From positions 7,515,501 to 7,579,500 of the forward strand of contig OX031060.1 of NCBI GenBank assembly GCA_943736015.1: a stretch of DNA of 64,000 nt, given 5' to 3'. Made by a program: the position numbers and the translations under genes. Positions 21,595-33,241 of the stretch are shown here, in pieces. Every line of letters begins with the position of its first letter. Positions within the stretch are counted from its first letter, which is position 1. Origin of the DNA: Tridacna crocea (taxonomy: Eukaryota; Mollusca; Bivalvia; Cardiida; Cardiidae). The notes under the pieces were generated by a model that worked only from the letters and a program-made list of their open reading frames with translations, was not told where the DNA came from and did no database searches.

Positions 21595-21735
21595 AGTGCC
21601 AAAGGTCAGCGGTGACAGTTATGAATCCTATCGCAGTAAATATCATCAATCCTCGGAAAGGAATTGGCGACATCCTACTCCAAAGTTAAGTATGCTACCG
21701 ACTGAGCTACCAGAGCTCTGCTTGCAAAAACAGAT
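21595..21735 (-). mobile_element. tRNA-derived SINE, minus strand
   Basis: On the minus strand it reads GGTAGCTCAGTCGGTAGCAT (A-box side), then CCTTTCCGAGGATTGATGAT and a GCGATAGGATTCAT body as at 38886. The B-box region between is deleted. Confidence 0.65.
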
Positions 21736-21837
21736 CAACATGTTCCAAAGGCATTCTATAAATCATAGCTCTTGGAATCAGGACTCGAGACTAGTACCCG
21801 GAGTCTCCAGGTAACAAGTCCTACACTTTACCGCGGT

Positions 21838-22340
21838 TGACGGACGTTTTGATCATGGACATTTTGGCCTGGACGTTTTGACCAGCTGAATGTATTATAC
21901 AAAGTAGGACGTTTTGGGCAAATGTTAATTTTGTGAATTTTTGTCCCATTAAATTTGGTTTATACTCATTTAAGGACAAAACTTTATTTGATGATTGCTT
22001 TAATTGCTTATTTATCATCTCTGTTAATCAATAATGATTTAAACAATTACTTAAAATTTCTAGTTGCCACAACATTTTGAAATAAACTAGTTTGCTATAG
22101 AAGATTGCAAATCAAAGTCATATTATGTTTTGGCCAACAGTTTTTCTTTTTTTTAAGCAAGAATAGCATGAAATTAACTGTATATGCTTTTCTGCATAAA
22201 AAAATCTATACTTAGAAATATACATAGTACAGTTATTGCGCCTCTCTGTGATAAAAAGCATTTTGCCAAAATGTCCTACTTTGTACATTTAGCTGGCCAA
22301 AAGGTCCGTGGCCAAAATGTCCTGGTCAAAACGTCCTACA
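21838..22340. mobile_element. TIR element with GGACATTTTGGCC ends
   Basis: About 90 bp at each end are inverted: ACGGACGTTTTGA, GGACATTTTGGCC, CCAGCT.AATGTA and CAAAGTAGGAC appear in order on the left and in reverse complement on the right. No ORF; nested in the 21094-24717 element. Confidence 0.75.
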
Positions 22341-22765
22341 TTCCTTTACCGCTGAATCCTGCAGGATCCTGGAAATAAATGTATAGCACTAAGGAAAACA
22401 CCAAGACAACGTTAAGAACAGTGTAGATCATGATCAGACTGCCTTAAACGGGCACGGCCATCATAGTAAAGTTTCCTTGAACCACAGGCTGTTTCAATGA
22501 ATTCCATTTTTTCCCCGAGTGAAATGTAAAAGCTTTATGTGTAATATTAATTACGGATAGAAAGTTTGAAAATTTTGATTAAAGTTGGTCATTTATTTTT
22601 TTATATTGAAAAGGGTGTTGTCTTTACATCTGTTGAAATGGATGAGACAAGCTGCGGACGGATTAAGATAATCATCTGTTATGATGCAATGTGATCACAC
22701 GTTTAGATGTTGAATGTATATAAGACAATTATAATGAGTAAATCATCATCAAGCCAAGAAAAGTA

Positions 22766-24428
22766 AACAAGAGGACCATGATGGTCCTTTATCGCTCACC
22801 TGAGTACTAAGCAGTAAAAGTCTACAATGAAGATAAATACCAAATATCAAAGTTCAAGGCCAAATAATTCTAATTTCCTTCTTTGATCCTATGTTTCGAA
22901 CTTGTGACCCCTGGGGCGGGGCCAGTTTTGACCCCAGGGGCATCATATGAACAGTCTTGGTAGAAATCCACTAGGAGATGCTACATATCAAATATCAAAG
23001 CTCTGCATCTTCTACTTTCAGAGAAGAAAAATTTTAAAGTTTTCCTTCTCTGTTCCTATGTTTCAAACTTGTGACCCCCAGGGCAGGGCCAGTTTTGACC
23101 ACAGGGGCATCATATGAACAATCTTGGTAGATGTCTACCGGAAGATGCTACATACTAAATATCAAAGCTCTGCACCATCTAGTTTCAGAGTAGAAGATTT
23201 TTAAAGTTTTCCTTCTTTGTTTCGATGTTTCAAACTTGTGACCCCCAGGGAGGGGCCAGTTTTGACCCCAGGGGCATCATATGAACAATCTTGGTAGAAA
23301 TCCACTAGGAGATGCTACATACCAAATATCAAAGCTCTGCACCTTCTAGTTTCAGAGAAGAAGAATTTTATAGTTTTCCTTCTTTATTCCTATGTTTCAA
23401 ACTTGTGACCCCCGGGGCAGGGTAAGATTTGACCCCAAGGACATCATATGAACAAATTTGGTAGAGGTCTACTAGGAGATGTTACGTACTAAATATCAAA
23501 GCTCTGCACCTTCTAGTTTCAGAGAAGAAGAATTTTAAAGTTTTCCTTCTTTGTTCCTATCTTTCAAACTTGTGACCCCCGGGGCAGGGCCAGTTTTGAC
23601 CCCAGGGGTATCATATGAAGAATCTTGGTAGGGGTCTACTAGGAGATGCTGCATACCAAATATCAAAGCTTTGCACTTCTAGTTTCAGAGAAGAAGATTT
23701 TTAAATGTTTCCCTCTTTGTTCTTATGTTTTAAACTTGTGACCCCCGGATGGGGCCAGTTTTTATCCCAGGGGCATCATATGAACAATTCTTGGTAGAGG
23801 TCTATCAGAAGATGCTGCATACCAAATATCAAAGCTCTGCACTTTCTAGTTTCAGAGAAGAAGATTTTTAAAGTTGTCCTTCTTTGTTCCTATGTTTCAA
23901 ACCTGTGACCCCCGGGGTGGGGCCAGTTTTGGCCCCAGGGGCATCATATGAAGATTCTTGGTAGAGGTCTACTAGGAGATGCTACATACCAAATATCTAG
24001 TTTCAGAGAAGAAGAGTTTTAAAATTTTCCTTCTTTGGTCCTATGTTTCAAACTTGTGACCCTCGGAGTGGGACCAGTTTTGACCCCAGGGGCATCATAT
24101 GAACAATCTTGGTAGAGGTCCACTAGGAGAAATATCAAAGCTCTGCACCGTCTAGTTTTAGAGAAGAAGATTTTCAAAGATTTTGCTAATTTTTCCTTTT
24201 GGTTGCCATGGCAACCAGAGTTATACCAGGAATTAAATCTCTTGAACAACGTTGGTAGAGCTTTACCCAAGGAACATCCCTGCCAAGTTTCAGCAAGATT
24301 GGCCCAGTGGTTTAGGAGAAGAAGATGTTTAAAGAAATTGTGGACGACGGACGACGCACGTCGCACGACGGACATTGGGCGATCACAAAAGCTCACCATG
24401 AGCACTTCGTGCTCAGGTGAGCTAAAAA
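22766..24428 (+). mobile_element. AACAAGAGG interspersed repeat with about 8 internal units
   Basis: It starts AACAAGAGGACCATGATGG and ends GAGCACTTCGTGCTCAGGTG then GCTAAAAA. Inside, units of about 165 bp repeat with CTTGTGACCCCCGGGGC, GGCCAGTTTTGACCCCAGGG, GGTAGAGGTCTACTAGGAGA and CTAGTTTCAGAGAAGAAG. After the last unit come GGTTGCCATGGCAACCAG (24203-24220), a conserved 100-bp tail and a GACGACGGACGACGCACG run. Small frames crossing it are shadows of the tandem repeat. Confidence 0.85.
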
Positions 24429-24523
24429 GGGGGAGGAAGATAGGGATGCATGCACAGGTAAGACACAGAGAATATTTTATTTCTTCGTTAGAAATTACAA
24501 CGGAAAACACTAGCCTATTCAAA

Positions 24524-24717
24524 TGGGCTTTTGTCCGCCTTTAAGATTGGATGAAGGGGATGATGACCGCCCTTGCGAAATTGCGTAGGGGCTTTTGACC
24601 GCTTTTAAAATTTGATGAAGGGGATTATGACCGCCCTTGCAAAATCTTAAAGGGGCTTTTGACCGCCATACCTATTTTGGGAGTAGGGGATAATGACCGG
24701 AGGGGCTTTTGACCGCC
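24524..24717 (-). repeat. Right inverted repeat with GGTCAAAAGCCCC blocks
   Basis: Reverse-complement partner of 21094-21282. Confidence 0.8.
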
Positions 24718-24768
24718 ATTCACAATTCCTTTCCTCTTGCCCTTTTAAAAATCATAGCTCCCTGTAGA

Positions 24769-26590
24769 GCTGGGTATCGCCAAGAAAAACGTATCGCGAT
24801 ACCCAGCTCTACAGGGTACTATGATGACGATACAACATCACGATACTGGATTGGTCCAGACACTTAATGACAGCCTATTAAAAGAGAAACTGTTTTCGTG
24901 TGGTATGCATAAACAAGTTTTTATTGATAGATCTACATGTTCACAGTTATAAGCTCTTCACTTTAGGAACCTTTTCTTAAACTGTGCAAACACTTTTGGC
25001 AAGATGAATTCCAATGTTTGCTTAAACAAGCAGGTAAGCGAGATACATGTACCATCGAACTGGTCCAATTCCTGTACAAAATGTATCAAATTTGTAGTGT
25101 TTGGCAATCAGGTTATAATCACAAATGATTATTGTTTTGCAATCCGAAGAACACGTCAACTACTTATCGGTTGTATAGTCGGTGTCTCTATTTAACTAAG
25201 AATGGCTTTTTGCTTTAAATACTGTGACAATTTGTCTACATGATATTAAATTTATAAGGATGTTGTGTTTTGCACTCCAAAACTCAGTCCAAATGCACTA
25301 CCATTTAGATTTTTCTGCTTTATTCAATATCATTTATTTTGGTCCAAGCCAATTAAAAATAAAGACATATTTCAAGCATTTGCAGACGACTCCTCCCCTC
25401 CCCCCGTATATCTGTATTTTCGTTTCAATTTTTTTTTCACTCATGAACAGAATTTCAGCTTCAACCTATTATTTTATTCATTGATTTGCGTAAATTCACT
25501 GTTTAACTTCATTATTAAAGGCGAGAAGATAGTTTGAAGTCCCTCTGATCAGACGATGCCAAGGTGATCATTGTAGTGTGACTGTGTCATGGGTTTTCGC
25601 GTTTTGTTTTTTTTTTAGCGATCTATTTTTTCGTGACAATTAATTTTTGGAGAAGTATTACTACATGATTTGACATCAGTTTCCCATTTTGACTGGCAGG
25701 TAACTTTGAAATCTCTCACTTTACACTAGATAAGAGGATTAATACCTTTATTACGTTGTCATAAATGACTCGCCATCTTCATGATCATGCGCGTGTCCTT
25801 CGCATTTTATACTGATCGTGTTTAGCCTATTTTTCTTCCGAGTGCATGAAAGCTAGGTTATATGTACTTCTAGACCATAACTTCATGCGTCATATTGACA
25901 ATTAGGGAGATACTTTTCATCGTCAAAGATATCATTTCAAATTTCCCAGCGTCGAAACCCACATTATTGTCACCTTCGGAAGACAGATGTCGATCCGAAG
26001 CTCATTTATTTGTTATTTAAAAAGAACAGACAATTCAAACTGAGCCATCTTTCGCTAACAAATAATCAAATTGCAGCTAATATTCGCCCGCAAAATCACA
26101 CGACCTTGTGAATGCTTTATTTTATTTATCAGTCCTTGTGACAAAAAAATGTTAAGGCGGCAACCTGATCAAAACACAGCAGCAACTTTTTGGACACGAA
26201 CAATATAAAATCACATGATAAGGCTTAGAAAGTTCCAAATTAGCATCTACATGTATATTTAAAACCGGGAAAACCCCTACGCTAGTGTAAGTGACTGTAA
26301 ACATTTCGATGCAAATTATTCCCCGAATTACAAAGTTTTATGTATGTCATTGTTTCTTGGGCGAGTTTTTTGTACGTTCTTGTACGTATAGCAGAGAAAA
26401 TCTGTGCGTAATTTTCAATTTTATACATGAATCATGTACATTTATACGTGATCGCACACACTGTGCACATGATGTAAATGTATCGCCAAGTATCGATACA
26501 ATGAGTAAATATCGCGATATACTACCGCCAGCAAAAATATCACGATGCACCGATGCATCGATGATATCGCCCTACCTCTAGTACCCTGAT
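24769..26590. other. Possible hAT-like or composite element; no gene
   Basis: A 20-bp inverted pair (TGTAGAGCTGGGTATCG and its inverse) at 24774-24828 is followed by CAGGGTACTATG. The far side ends GATATCGCCCTACCTCTAGTACCCTG at 26560-26588, so CAGGGTACTA is inverted 1.75 kb apart. No 8-bp duplication could be found. The interior is unassigned, with no protein-like frame. Confidence 0.3.
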
Positions 26591-26888
26591 TGTCCCAACT
26601 GGATGCTGCTTCGGCCTTACACGGAGTGTTCGGTATTTGGTCCATCTTTTGTCCAGTATTTGTGGCAACAAACGGTTCTTTTGACTTGGAAAGGTCATCC
26701 TCTGAAAAAAGTAAAGGGAGGTGACTTAAAAGTTTAAATCGGTGTTAGATTAAAATAGTTAAAAGGGGTGTTGTTTTCTCGCGATAGGAAGTAAAGCGAG
26801 AAAAAGATGTCTTATCGATACTTGCTTGAAGCACAGGGGCTCGGCACACGATACTTTGAGTTGATTTGTGCTTACAGACAGCATTTCA

Positions 26889-29015
26889 ATAACAAGAGGG
26901 CCACTGGCCCTGGAACGCTCACCTTAGACTATAGCTTATGAGTGAAATTCAATTCTTTGAACATCTTTGGTAATGCTTCACCCAAGGAACATCCCTGCAA
27001 AGTTTCATCAAAACTGACCCAGTGGGTTAGGATAAGAATATGTTTAAAGAAATTGTTGACGGACGCCGGACGCCGGATATAAGGCAATCAAATATCAAAG
27101 CTCTACATCTTCCAGTTTCAAAGAAGAATTTTAAATTTTTCTTCTTTGTCCTATGTTCGAATTTGTGGTCTCCGGGGCTGGGCCAGTTTTAACCAAAGCA
27201 GCAACCTTTGAACAAACTTGGTAGAGGTCTACTCAAAGATGCTACGTACCAAATATCAAAGCTCTACACCTTCACGTTTAAGAGAAAAAGAAATTTAAAA
27301 TTTCCCTTCTTTGTTCCTATGTTCCAACCTGTGACCTCCGGGGCAGGGCCAGTTTTAACCAAAGCAGCAACCTTTGAACAAACTTGGTAGAGGTCTACTC
27401 AAAGATGCTACGTACCAAATATCAGAGCTCTACACCTTCCCGTTTAAGAGAAAAAGAAATTTAAAATTTCCCTTCTTTGTTCCTATGTTCCAACCTGTGA
27501 CCTCCGGGGCAGGGCCAGTTTTGACGCCAGGGACATCATATGACCAAACTTGGTAGAGGTCCACTAGAAGATTCTGCATACCAAATATCAAAGCTCTGCA
27601 CCTTCAAGTTTCAAAGAAGATTTCTAAACTTTTCCTTCTTTGTTGCTTTGATCAAACCTGTGACCCCCCGGGGCAGGGCCAGTTTTGACCCCAAGGGCAT
27701 AATACGAACAAACTTGGTAGAGGTCCACTAGGAATTGCTACATGCCAAATATCATAGCTTTATTCCATCTAGTTTAAGAGAAGAAGAATTTTAAAATTTT
27801 CTTTCTTTGTTCATATGTTCGAACTTGTGACCCCCTGGGCGGGGCCAGTTTTGACCCCACGGGCATGATTTAAACAAACTTGGTAGAAGTCCACTGGCAG
27901 ATGCCACATACTAAATATCAAATCTCTACACCTTCGAATTTCAGAGGAGAAGATTTTTAAAGTTTTCCTTCTATGTTCCTATGCTCAAATGTGTGACCCC
28001 CGGGGTGGGGCCAGTTTTGACCCCAGGGATATAATTTGAACAAACTTGGTAGAGGTTCACTAGGAGATGCCACATACTAAATATCAAAACTCTACGCCCT
28101 TAAGTTTCAGAGGAGAAGATTTTTAAAGTTTTCCTTCTTTGTTCCTATGCTCAAACTTGTGAATCCTGGGATGGGGCCAGTTTTGACCCCAGGGATATAA
28201 TTTGAACAAACTTAGTAGAGGTCTACTATGAAATGCTACATATTAAATATCAAAGTTGCACAATAAAAGGCCCTGTAAAACAAGTTTGCTCAATAAAAAG
28301 CCCTGTAAAACATGAGACACATGAGACAGGTTAGCCCTAGGTCTTCTGGTTAGTCACGTGAAGATATCAAGTTTTCACCAAAAAAGCCCACATGTAAAAC
28401 TTGTGACCCCTAGGGTGGGGCAAAACTTGACCCCAAAAGTTATAATTTGGGCCCTCCTGTTAGAGGCCCACCACAACATGCAAAATTTGGTGGCCCTAGG
28501 CTATGTACGAGTAGTTTTTTGAAGTTTCCCAACATAAGTCCATGTAAAACTTGTGACCCCAAGGTGGGGCGAAATTTGACCCCAGGTATATGATTTGGGA
28601 ACCCTTGGTAGAGACCAACTAGATGAAGCTACATGCCAGGTATGGTAGCCCTAGGCCTTATGGCTAGCTAGAAGAATTTCGAAGTTCTCCCTATATAAGC
28701 CCACACAAAACTTATGATAACCCCCCTCCCCCGGGGCGTGGCCAGTTTTTTATCCCATGGCTATAATTTGAAGACACTTGGTAGAGGTTCACTAGATAAA
28801 GCTACATACCAAATGTGGTAGCCCTAGGCCTTATGGTTTCAGACAATAAGATTTTCAAAGATTTTAAAAAAAAATCAGTTTTGTTGCCATGGTAACCAGA
28901 GTTTTTGAAGGAATCACATTCTTTCAAGGAATTCTGAAGAGGACCATGGCAGGATCATTTCTGTGAAGTTTCATCCAAATTGGATGGGTAGTTTCAGAGA
29001 ATACGTGGGGTGATA
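26889..29015 (+). mobile_element. AACAAGAGGG repeat, composite, with 166-bp tandem units
   Basis: A short member starts at 26889 (AACAAGAGGGCCACTGGCC) and reaches its GACGGACGCCGGACG tail near 27075. It is followed without a new start by tandem units; 27208-27373 and 27374-27539 are almost identical (166 bp). From 28260 the units switch to the CATGTAAAACTTGTGACCCC type seen at 11738. It ends in GTTGCCATGGTAACCAG (28882) and a partial tail. Two lineages of the repeat appear fused. Confidence 0.75.
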
Positions 29016-29345
29016 AAAAAGATCGTGGACTTCCTCCTTACTTTGAAAATTACGAGTACTACAAGTAGAATTACAAGATTTTGCATAGATGAGCACCAAT
29101 TATCTGGTAACTGGCTCAAGCTTTCAAATGTCATCATATTCAGGTAGGTAAAGTATGACGTCATCTTAATGACGTCATATATCGCATTAGCGGTTTAAAA
29201 TATCGGAGAGACGTTTTATATGAGCTTTGAGTAATCATAAAGTTTTACATCAAACTTGGAAAGTGTTTATCGGAAATCAAAAGGGATTTAGAACCAGTTA
29301 GAGGGGACTCTATGCTCAAGAAATCTGATATTTGTACATTGATTT
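29016..29345. other. No gene; two perfect TGACGTCA sites
   Basis: TGACGTCAT occurs twice 18 bp apart (29157-29183). Otherwise unassigned. Confidence 0.35.
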
Positions 29346-30080
29346 GGCCGGTTTAGACAAGGCTGCGAAACTGTAAAAGATGACCCTGAATCTGGCTGTC
29401 CATCAACATCAGTCATAGACAAAACCATAACGGCTGTAGAGCACCATGTAACACAAGATCGCCGAGATGCTGTCAGGAAAATAGCTTATACATTTGACCT
29501 TTCATACAGAAGTGCCCAGGAGATTTTGACAGGTAATCTTGGAATGTAGCGTAATTGCACAATGCGGGTACCTCGGTAACTGACGCCCGAGAAAATTAAG
29601 GTTGGGATCGAAATCTTTAAATAAATTTCTGAATGCATTAGGGTAGAGGGGTCAAGCTTTACTGATCTTATAGTAATATGCTATGAAAAATAGGCAAACC
29701 GTAAGGAGATTGAATATAGACAACAAAGCAGTGTTTTGAAACATTCAACATCGCCTTGCGCTGGTAAAGCTAACCTTTCTAAGTCACTTGGCAAAGTTAT
29801 CTACATCAAGTATCTCTGTTCCCCTATTTTTCTTATAAATCATGTTGTATCTATAGATACTACAGTGAATAGTAAGTTTTATGCTCACACTATTCAGATG
29901 AATTTCACAAACACGGTACAAAAAACTTTGCCAGAAGTCCTGCAGGGTGACGTCACTTTACAACAAAATAACGCCCTAGCTCTCAGGGCCACACTAGTAC
30001 TGGAAACTCTGGAAAAACTAAACATAGAAAAACTTAGCAATGCTCAGTATAATTTAGTCCTTACTCCCACTGTGTTGTAA
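29346..30080 (+). pseudogene. mariner transposase relic (first)
   Basis: All pieces are in one frame. 29346-29546 encodes the second helix-turn-helix region (GRFRQGCETVKDDPESGCPS, then DRRDAVRKIAYTFDLS..AQEILTGNLGM), followed by in-frame stops within RVPR.LTPEKIKVGIEIFK. After roughly 100 unmatched bases that remove the first catalytic Asp segment, 29736-30080 resembles the C-terminal catalytic half; the usual HHDNAPAH motif is replaced by LQQNNALALRA, so the second Asp is gone too. The family is recognised by pattern with mariner/SETMAR-type DD34D transposases. Dead copy. TIRs were not found. Confidence 0.75.
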
Positions 30081-31871
30081 GCTGTACGGCACGAAGTGTG
30101 TAGTCACTTCCAAGATGTCGGACTGTTTACATGGAGAAAGGTGGAGGTCACATTTTATCATCAATAACTTTTTTTTCTTGAAACAATCGAGTCATAATAC
30201 TTATAATATATTGTGGGGGAATGATGTGGTAAGCCTCGGTGCTCTATAGCAAACAGCCATTGCCATTATTCGGTACGTTATATCGGCGTAAAGATTGCAT
30301 TTCGGTAAAATTTAAATTTGAAGCGAGGAACTTGCATCGTTTTTAGTTATAGAATGGAAAATAAGCCCATGCAGTGGATGAAGTTTGTTGTTTCTGTTGG
30401 TATTCATCGCATGCTTTCCAATGATTACAGTCATTTTTGTGAAATATGTCTAAAAAAAACCCGAAAACATGTGTTTTGTATATCGCTAATGCAGCGGTGT
30501 AGTCCACATCAGCAATTTCACACACAGCGGTGTAGACACGTTGTTTTCTGAACGGTTTAGACACAGACATAAGCTGTATATTCTGTACGGTTTAGATATA
30601 AAATTTGACAGTATCTCTGGTCTAGACATGAACTGGAAAGACTTTGTCTTTTGATTTTTGTGTTACATATATGTACCATTTACCTGCTGTAAAAAGACAC
30701 TTTGTCTACCTTATATTTTAGTTGCACGCCATTCACGTGCTACCAATGCCCATTTGGAGGAAATTTCGAAAGTGTTGTTCAACAATCCATAGAAAAATAA
30801 CATCAGGGCTTTCGGAAATACAATATTATTGCTATCCCGTATATTCTAAAAGAGAAACTTGATCAAATAAAATGCTACAGGAATTATTCATGTTTTGAAG
30901 GGTTTCACTAATCATCGACTGTCTTTCTATCAAAATATGGGAAATTAAAATTTCTTTGGTACTTCGCGTACGGGTCAGCCTATTCACCTATCAGATGTAG
31001 TCCGGGTCCAAAAGAAACATTCGGGAAACGATAAGAATAAATAAAAAAAAAATATGAGATAACTTATAGGTAATATTCGATTTTATAAATGTAAATCCAT
31101 GGCCCGTATATTATGAAATCAAACTGTACAATGGTAAATGAAAATTGTGAATATCGATCACACGGTATTCCATCTTACGATTTTTCCTTTTGGGATATAA
31201 ACAACAATTACGTAATTTTTACTCCAGTAGGAGTTTTTGTAGATCCCCCATCCCCTTTTAACCTACCGGTCATATTTTACTCGAACAGTGGCACAGAAAC
31301 TAAAAACTTTAAAGAGGCCCTTAGACTCATAAGGCAGTTTTAACTCATTTTGTTTTTATCTTATCAAAGTATAGTCATTCTTATATCTTTATGCCAAATA
31401 TATGGTTGCAAGGTTGCTTAGATTACAATCGATAGAAAATGCATTTCGCTGAGTTGCAGCCTTCCATCTAAACAGACTCGTCGTTTCCGTTTTTTGAATC
31501 GAAGATTTTCGGTATCCGTCATACACTCGGGTAAATTCGTATGATGATCATGCATTCTGTATCGTGACTATATTTGACATTCGCCCTGCATACACTGAGG
31601 AAAACAAAAGAAAATGTAGCCTTCTGCGTTGCAGCCTCGATTTTCAGACGGAGGTCGCGGCCTATATGCAAGTTTCACCGTATCCGACTCTAGGTGGAAA
31701 GCAACGATAAATTTCAGTGACGCACCGCCATTGTTTACAGCTTCGATCGTCAGCCAGTTTTCTTCCGACCAATGTTCGGTTTCTAACAAAACGTCCGCGT
31801 TTCTTTTTTTTTTCAGTTACACCATACATGTCAGTAATTTATCCTTGTGTACACAAAGGACCGATTTTCTA
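30081..31871. other. No gene seen
   Basis: A+T-rich sequence; small frames at 30318-30551, 31113-31343 and 31629-31982 lack protein-like composition, and the last runs into the inverted repeat of the next element. Confidence 0.3.
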
Positions 31872-31911
31872 CGGAGCCCGGTAGGTGTCATGCTCTACAC
31901 ATTTTTTATTT

Positions 31912-31990
31912 CGAAAAAACGAAATGCTAAATCGTTAAAACGGAATACTATTTCGAGAAAACGAAATACTAAATCGTTATAACGAAATGC
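31912..31990 (-). repeat. 21-bp unit array, copy A left
   Basis: About four units alternating between ATTTCGNNAAAACGAAAT and AAATCGTTAAAACG types. Confidence 0.8.
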
Positions 31991-32573
31991 CCTCATTCCT
32001 CATTGCAAAGCAATTGGTTCATGCAGGAAAGTGCTACGCCACACACATCTAAATCTGTGGCAGACTTTTTACATAATATGTTCAGTGATACAGAGTAATG
32101 TCTAAACGATATCCGGAGGTAAGACATGGCCTGCACACAGTCTAAAACTCAACCTTAACCTGCATGACTTCCTCCTTTGCAGTGTGTAGAATTCAAATGT
32201 CTACGATCCCAACCTAAACAACCCAGACCTGTCGTTAAAAAAAAATCCTTCAAGTGAAATCAGTATGATTGGTGTTTGAATGCATTTCAAAGTGAGTGAA
32301 AAATTCATTGTGCGTGTTCGGAAAGGAAAGAATGTAAAAGACAGTCACATTGAAAACGTCATTAATTACTAAAATGACGTCAATGACCGAAAAAGGACTT
32401 TTGAAGTGAAATCTGTATAAAAGCGGAAAGTTTTATGAAAATTCAATTAAATTATCACACAAAAAAACTTACACGTTTTATTTACATGTATATATATTTT
32501 TCATCTCGTTATCCTATATTTTAAGCCAAAATATAAAAGTACGAAAGTGTTACCTTACTTTCCGGACACCCTG
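31990..32573. mobile_element. TA-flanked long-TIR element, right part only
   Basis: It matches 40686-41261, ending TTACTTTCCGGACACCCTG then TA. The left terminus is missing because of the deletion at 31990. Confidence 0.75.
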
Positions 32574-32922
32574 TATGCTCGGGACGCTTGGTTGTCATTG
32601 TCATGTGAGATCAGTGGCTCCGGGATTTTTCGTCCCAAAACCAGTCCGTCCCTGGGCTTGTTCGTCCGCTGGGCTTGTTCGCCCGAGCTTGTTCGTCCCT
32701 CACTCTTTATAGATCGTGTTTGAATGTATAGTGCTATTTGCCTTCTAAAATGAGTTGTTATTCACACGTAAAAATACTTTAAATAAAACGTTCTCTTGGT
32801 CGTTTATAGTACTTCCCCAGGCCCGTAGGAACGGGAAGGGGAGGGGTGTGGGTGCTGCTTTAAAAAGCAAATTTAAATATTGTCAAAACCTTGCAATTAC
32901 ATAGTGTACAATTAAATTAAAC

Positions 32923-32954
32923 GAACGAACGAACGAACGAACGAACGAACGAAC
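32923..32954. repeat. GAAC tandem tail of LINE
   Basis: Eight units (GTTC on the LINE strand) marking the 3' end of the retrotransposon. Confidence 0.9.
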
Positions 32955-33241
32955 ATTTTATTATAGTGACATATGTTACATATTTATAGAAACAGAATAA
33001 TAATAAAGTACAATAAGATTTGAAACACCCGGCCGCGTTGGGCCTACATGTCACTTTAAACATGGTTACTGAATGTATAAGCACATCCGTGTACTAGTAT
33101 GTCAGTACAAAACCAATTACTGAATGACATTAAAACATACAATAGTTGACTATCTTAATGCAATTGTATAAAGTAGTATAAAAGGTTAGCTGATTAATTT
33201 GTTTAGATTCTGAGAAAGTGTGACTACCAAAAAAAGAAATA

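Larger units (their letters stand above)
21094..24717. mobile_element. Element with 190-bp minisatellite-type inverted repeats
   Basis: The terminal inverted repeats (21094-21282, 24524-24717) are colinear and about 85% identical by eye. Each holds alternating blocks ending GGTCAAAAGCCCCT and GGTCATTATCCCC or GGTCATAATCCCCTTCATC. The 3.2 kb between them contains a SINE, a smaller inverted-repeat element and a 1.66-kb AACAAGAGG repeat, with no ORF that could be its own transposase. A foldback-type element is the best structural description; the superfamily is unknown. Confidence 0.65.

Noticed and set aside
24019..24522. 167-codon minus-strand frame
   Set aside because: It crosses repeat units and the conserved tail of the 22766 repeat and shows no domain.
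26291..26581. 96-codon frame
   Set aside because: No motif and no splice context; it overlaps the possible hAT-like end.
27208..27731. Three successive frames of about 60 codons with similar peptides (LGRGLLKDATYQISK)
   Set aside because: They reflect the 166-bp tandem unit of an interspersed repeat; 166 is not a multiple of three, so the frames do not join.
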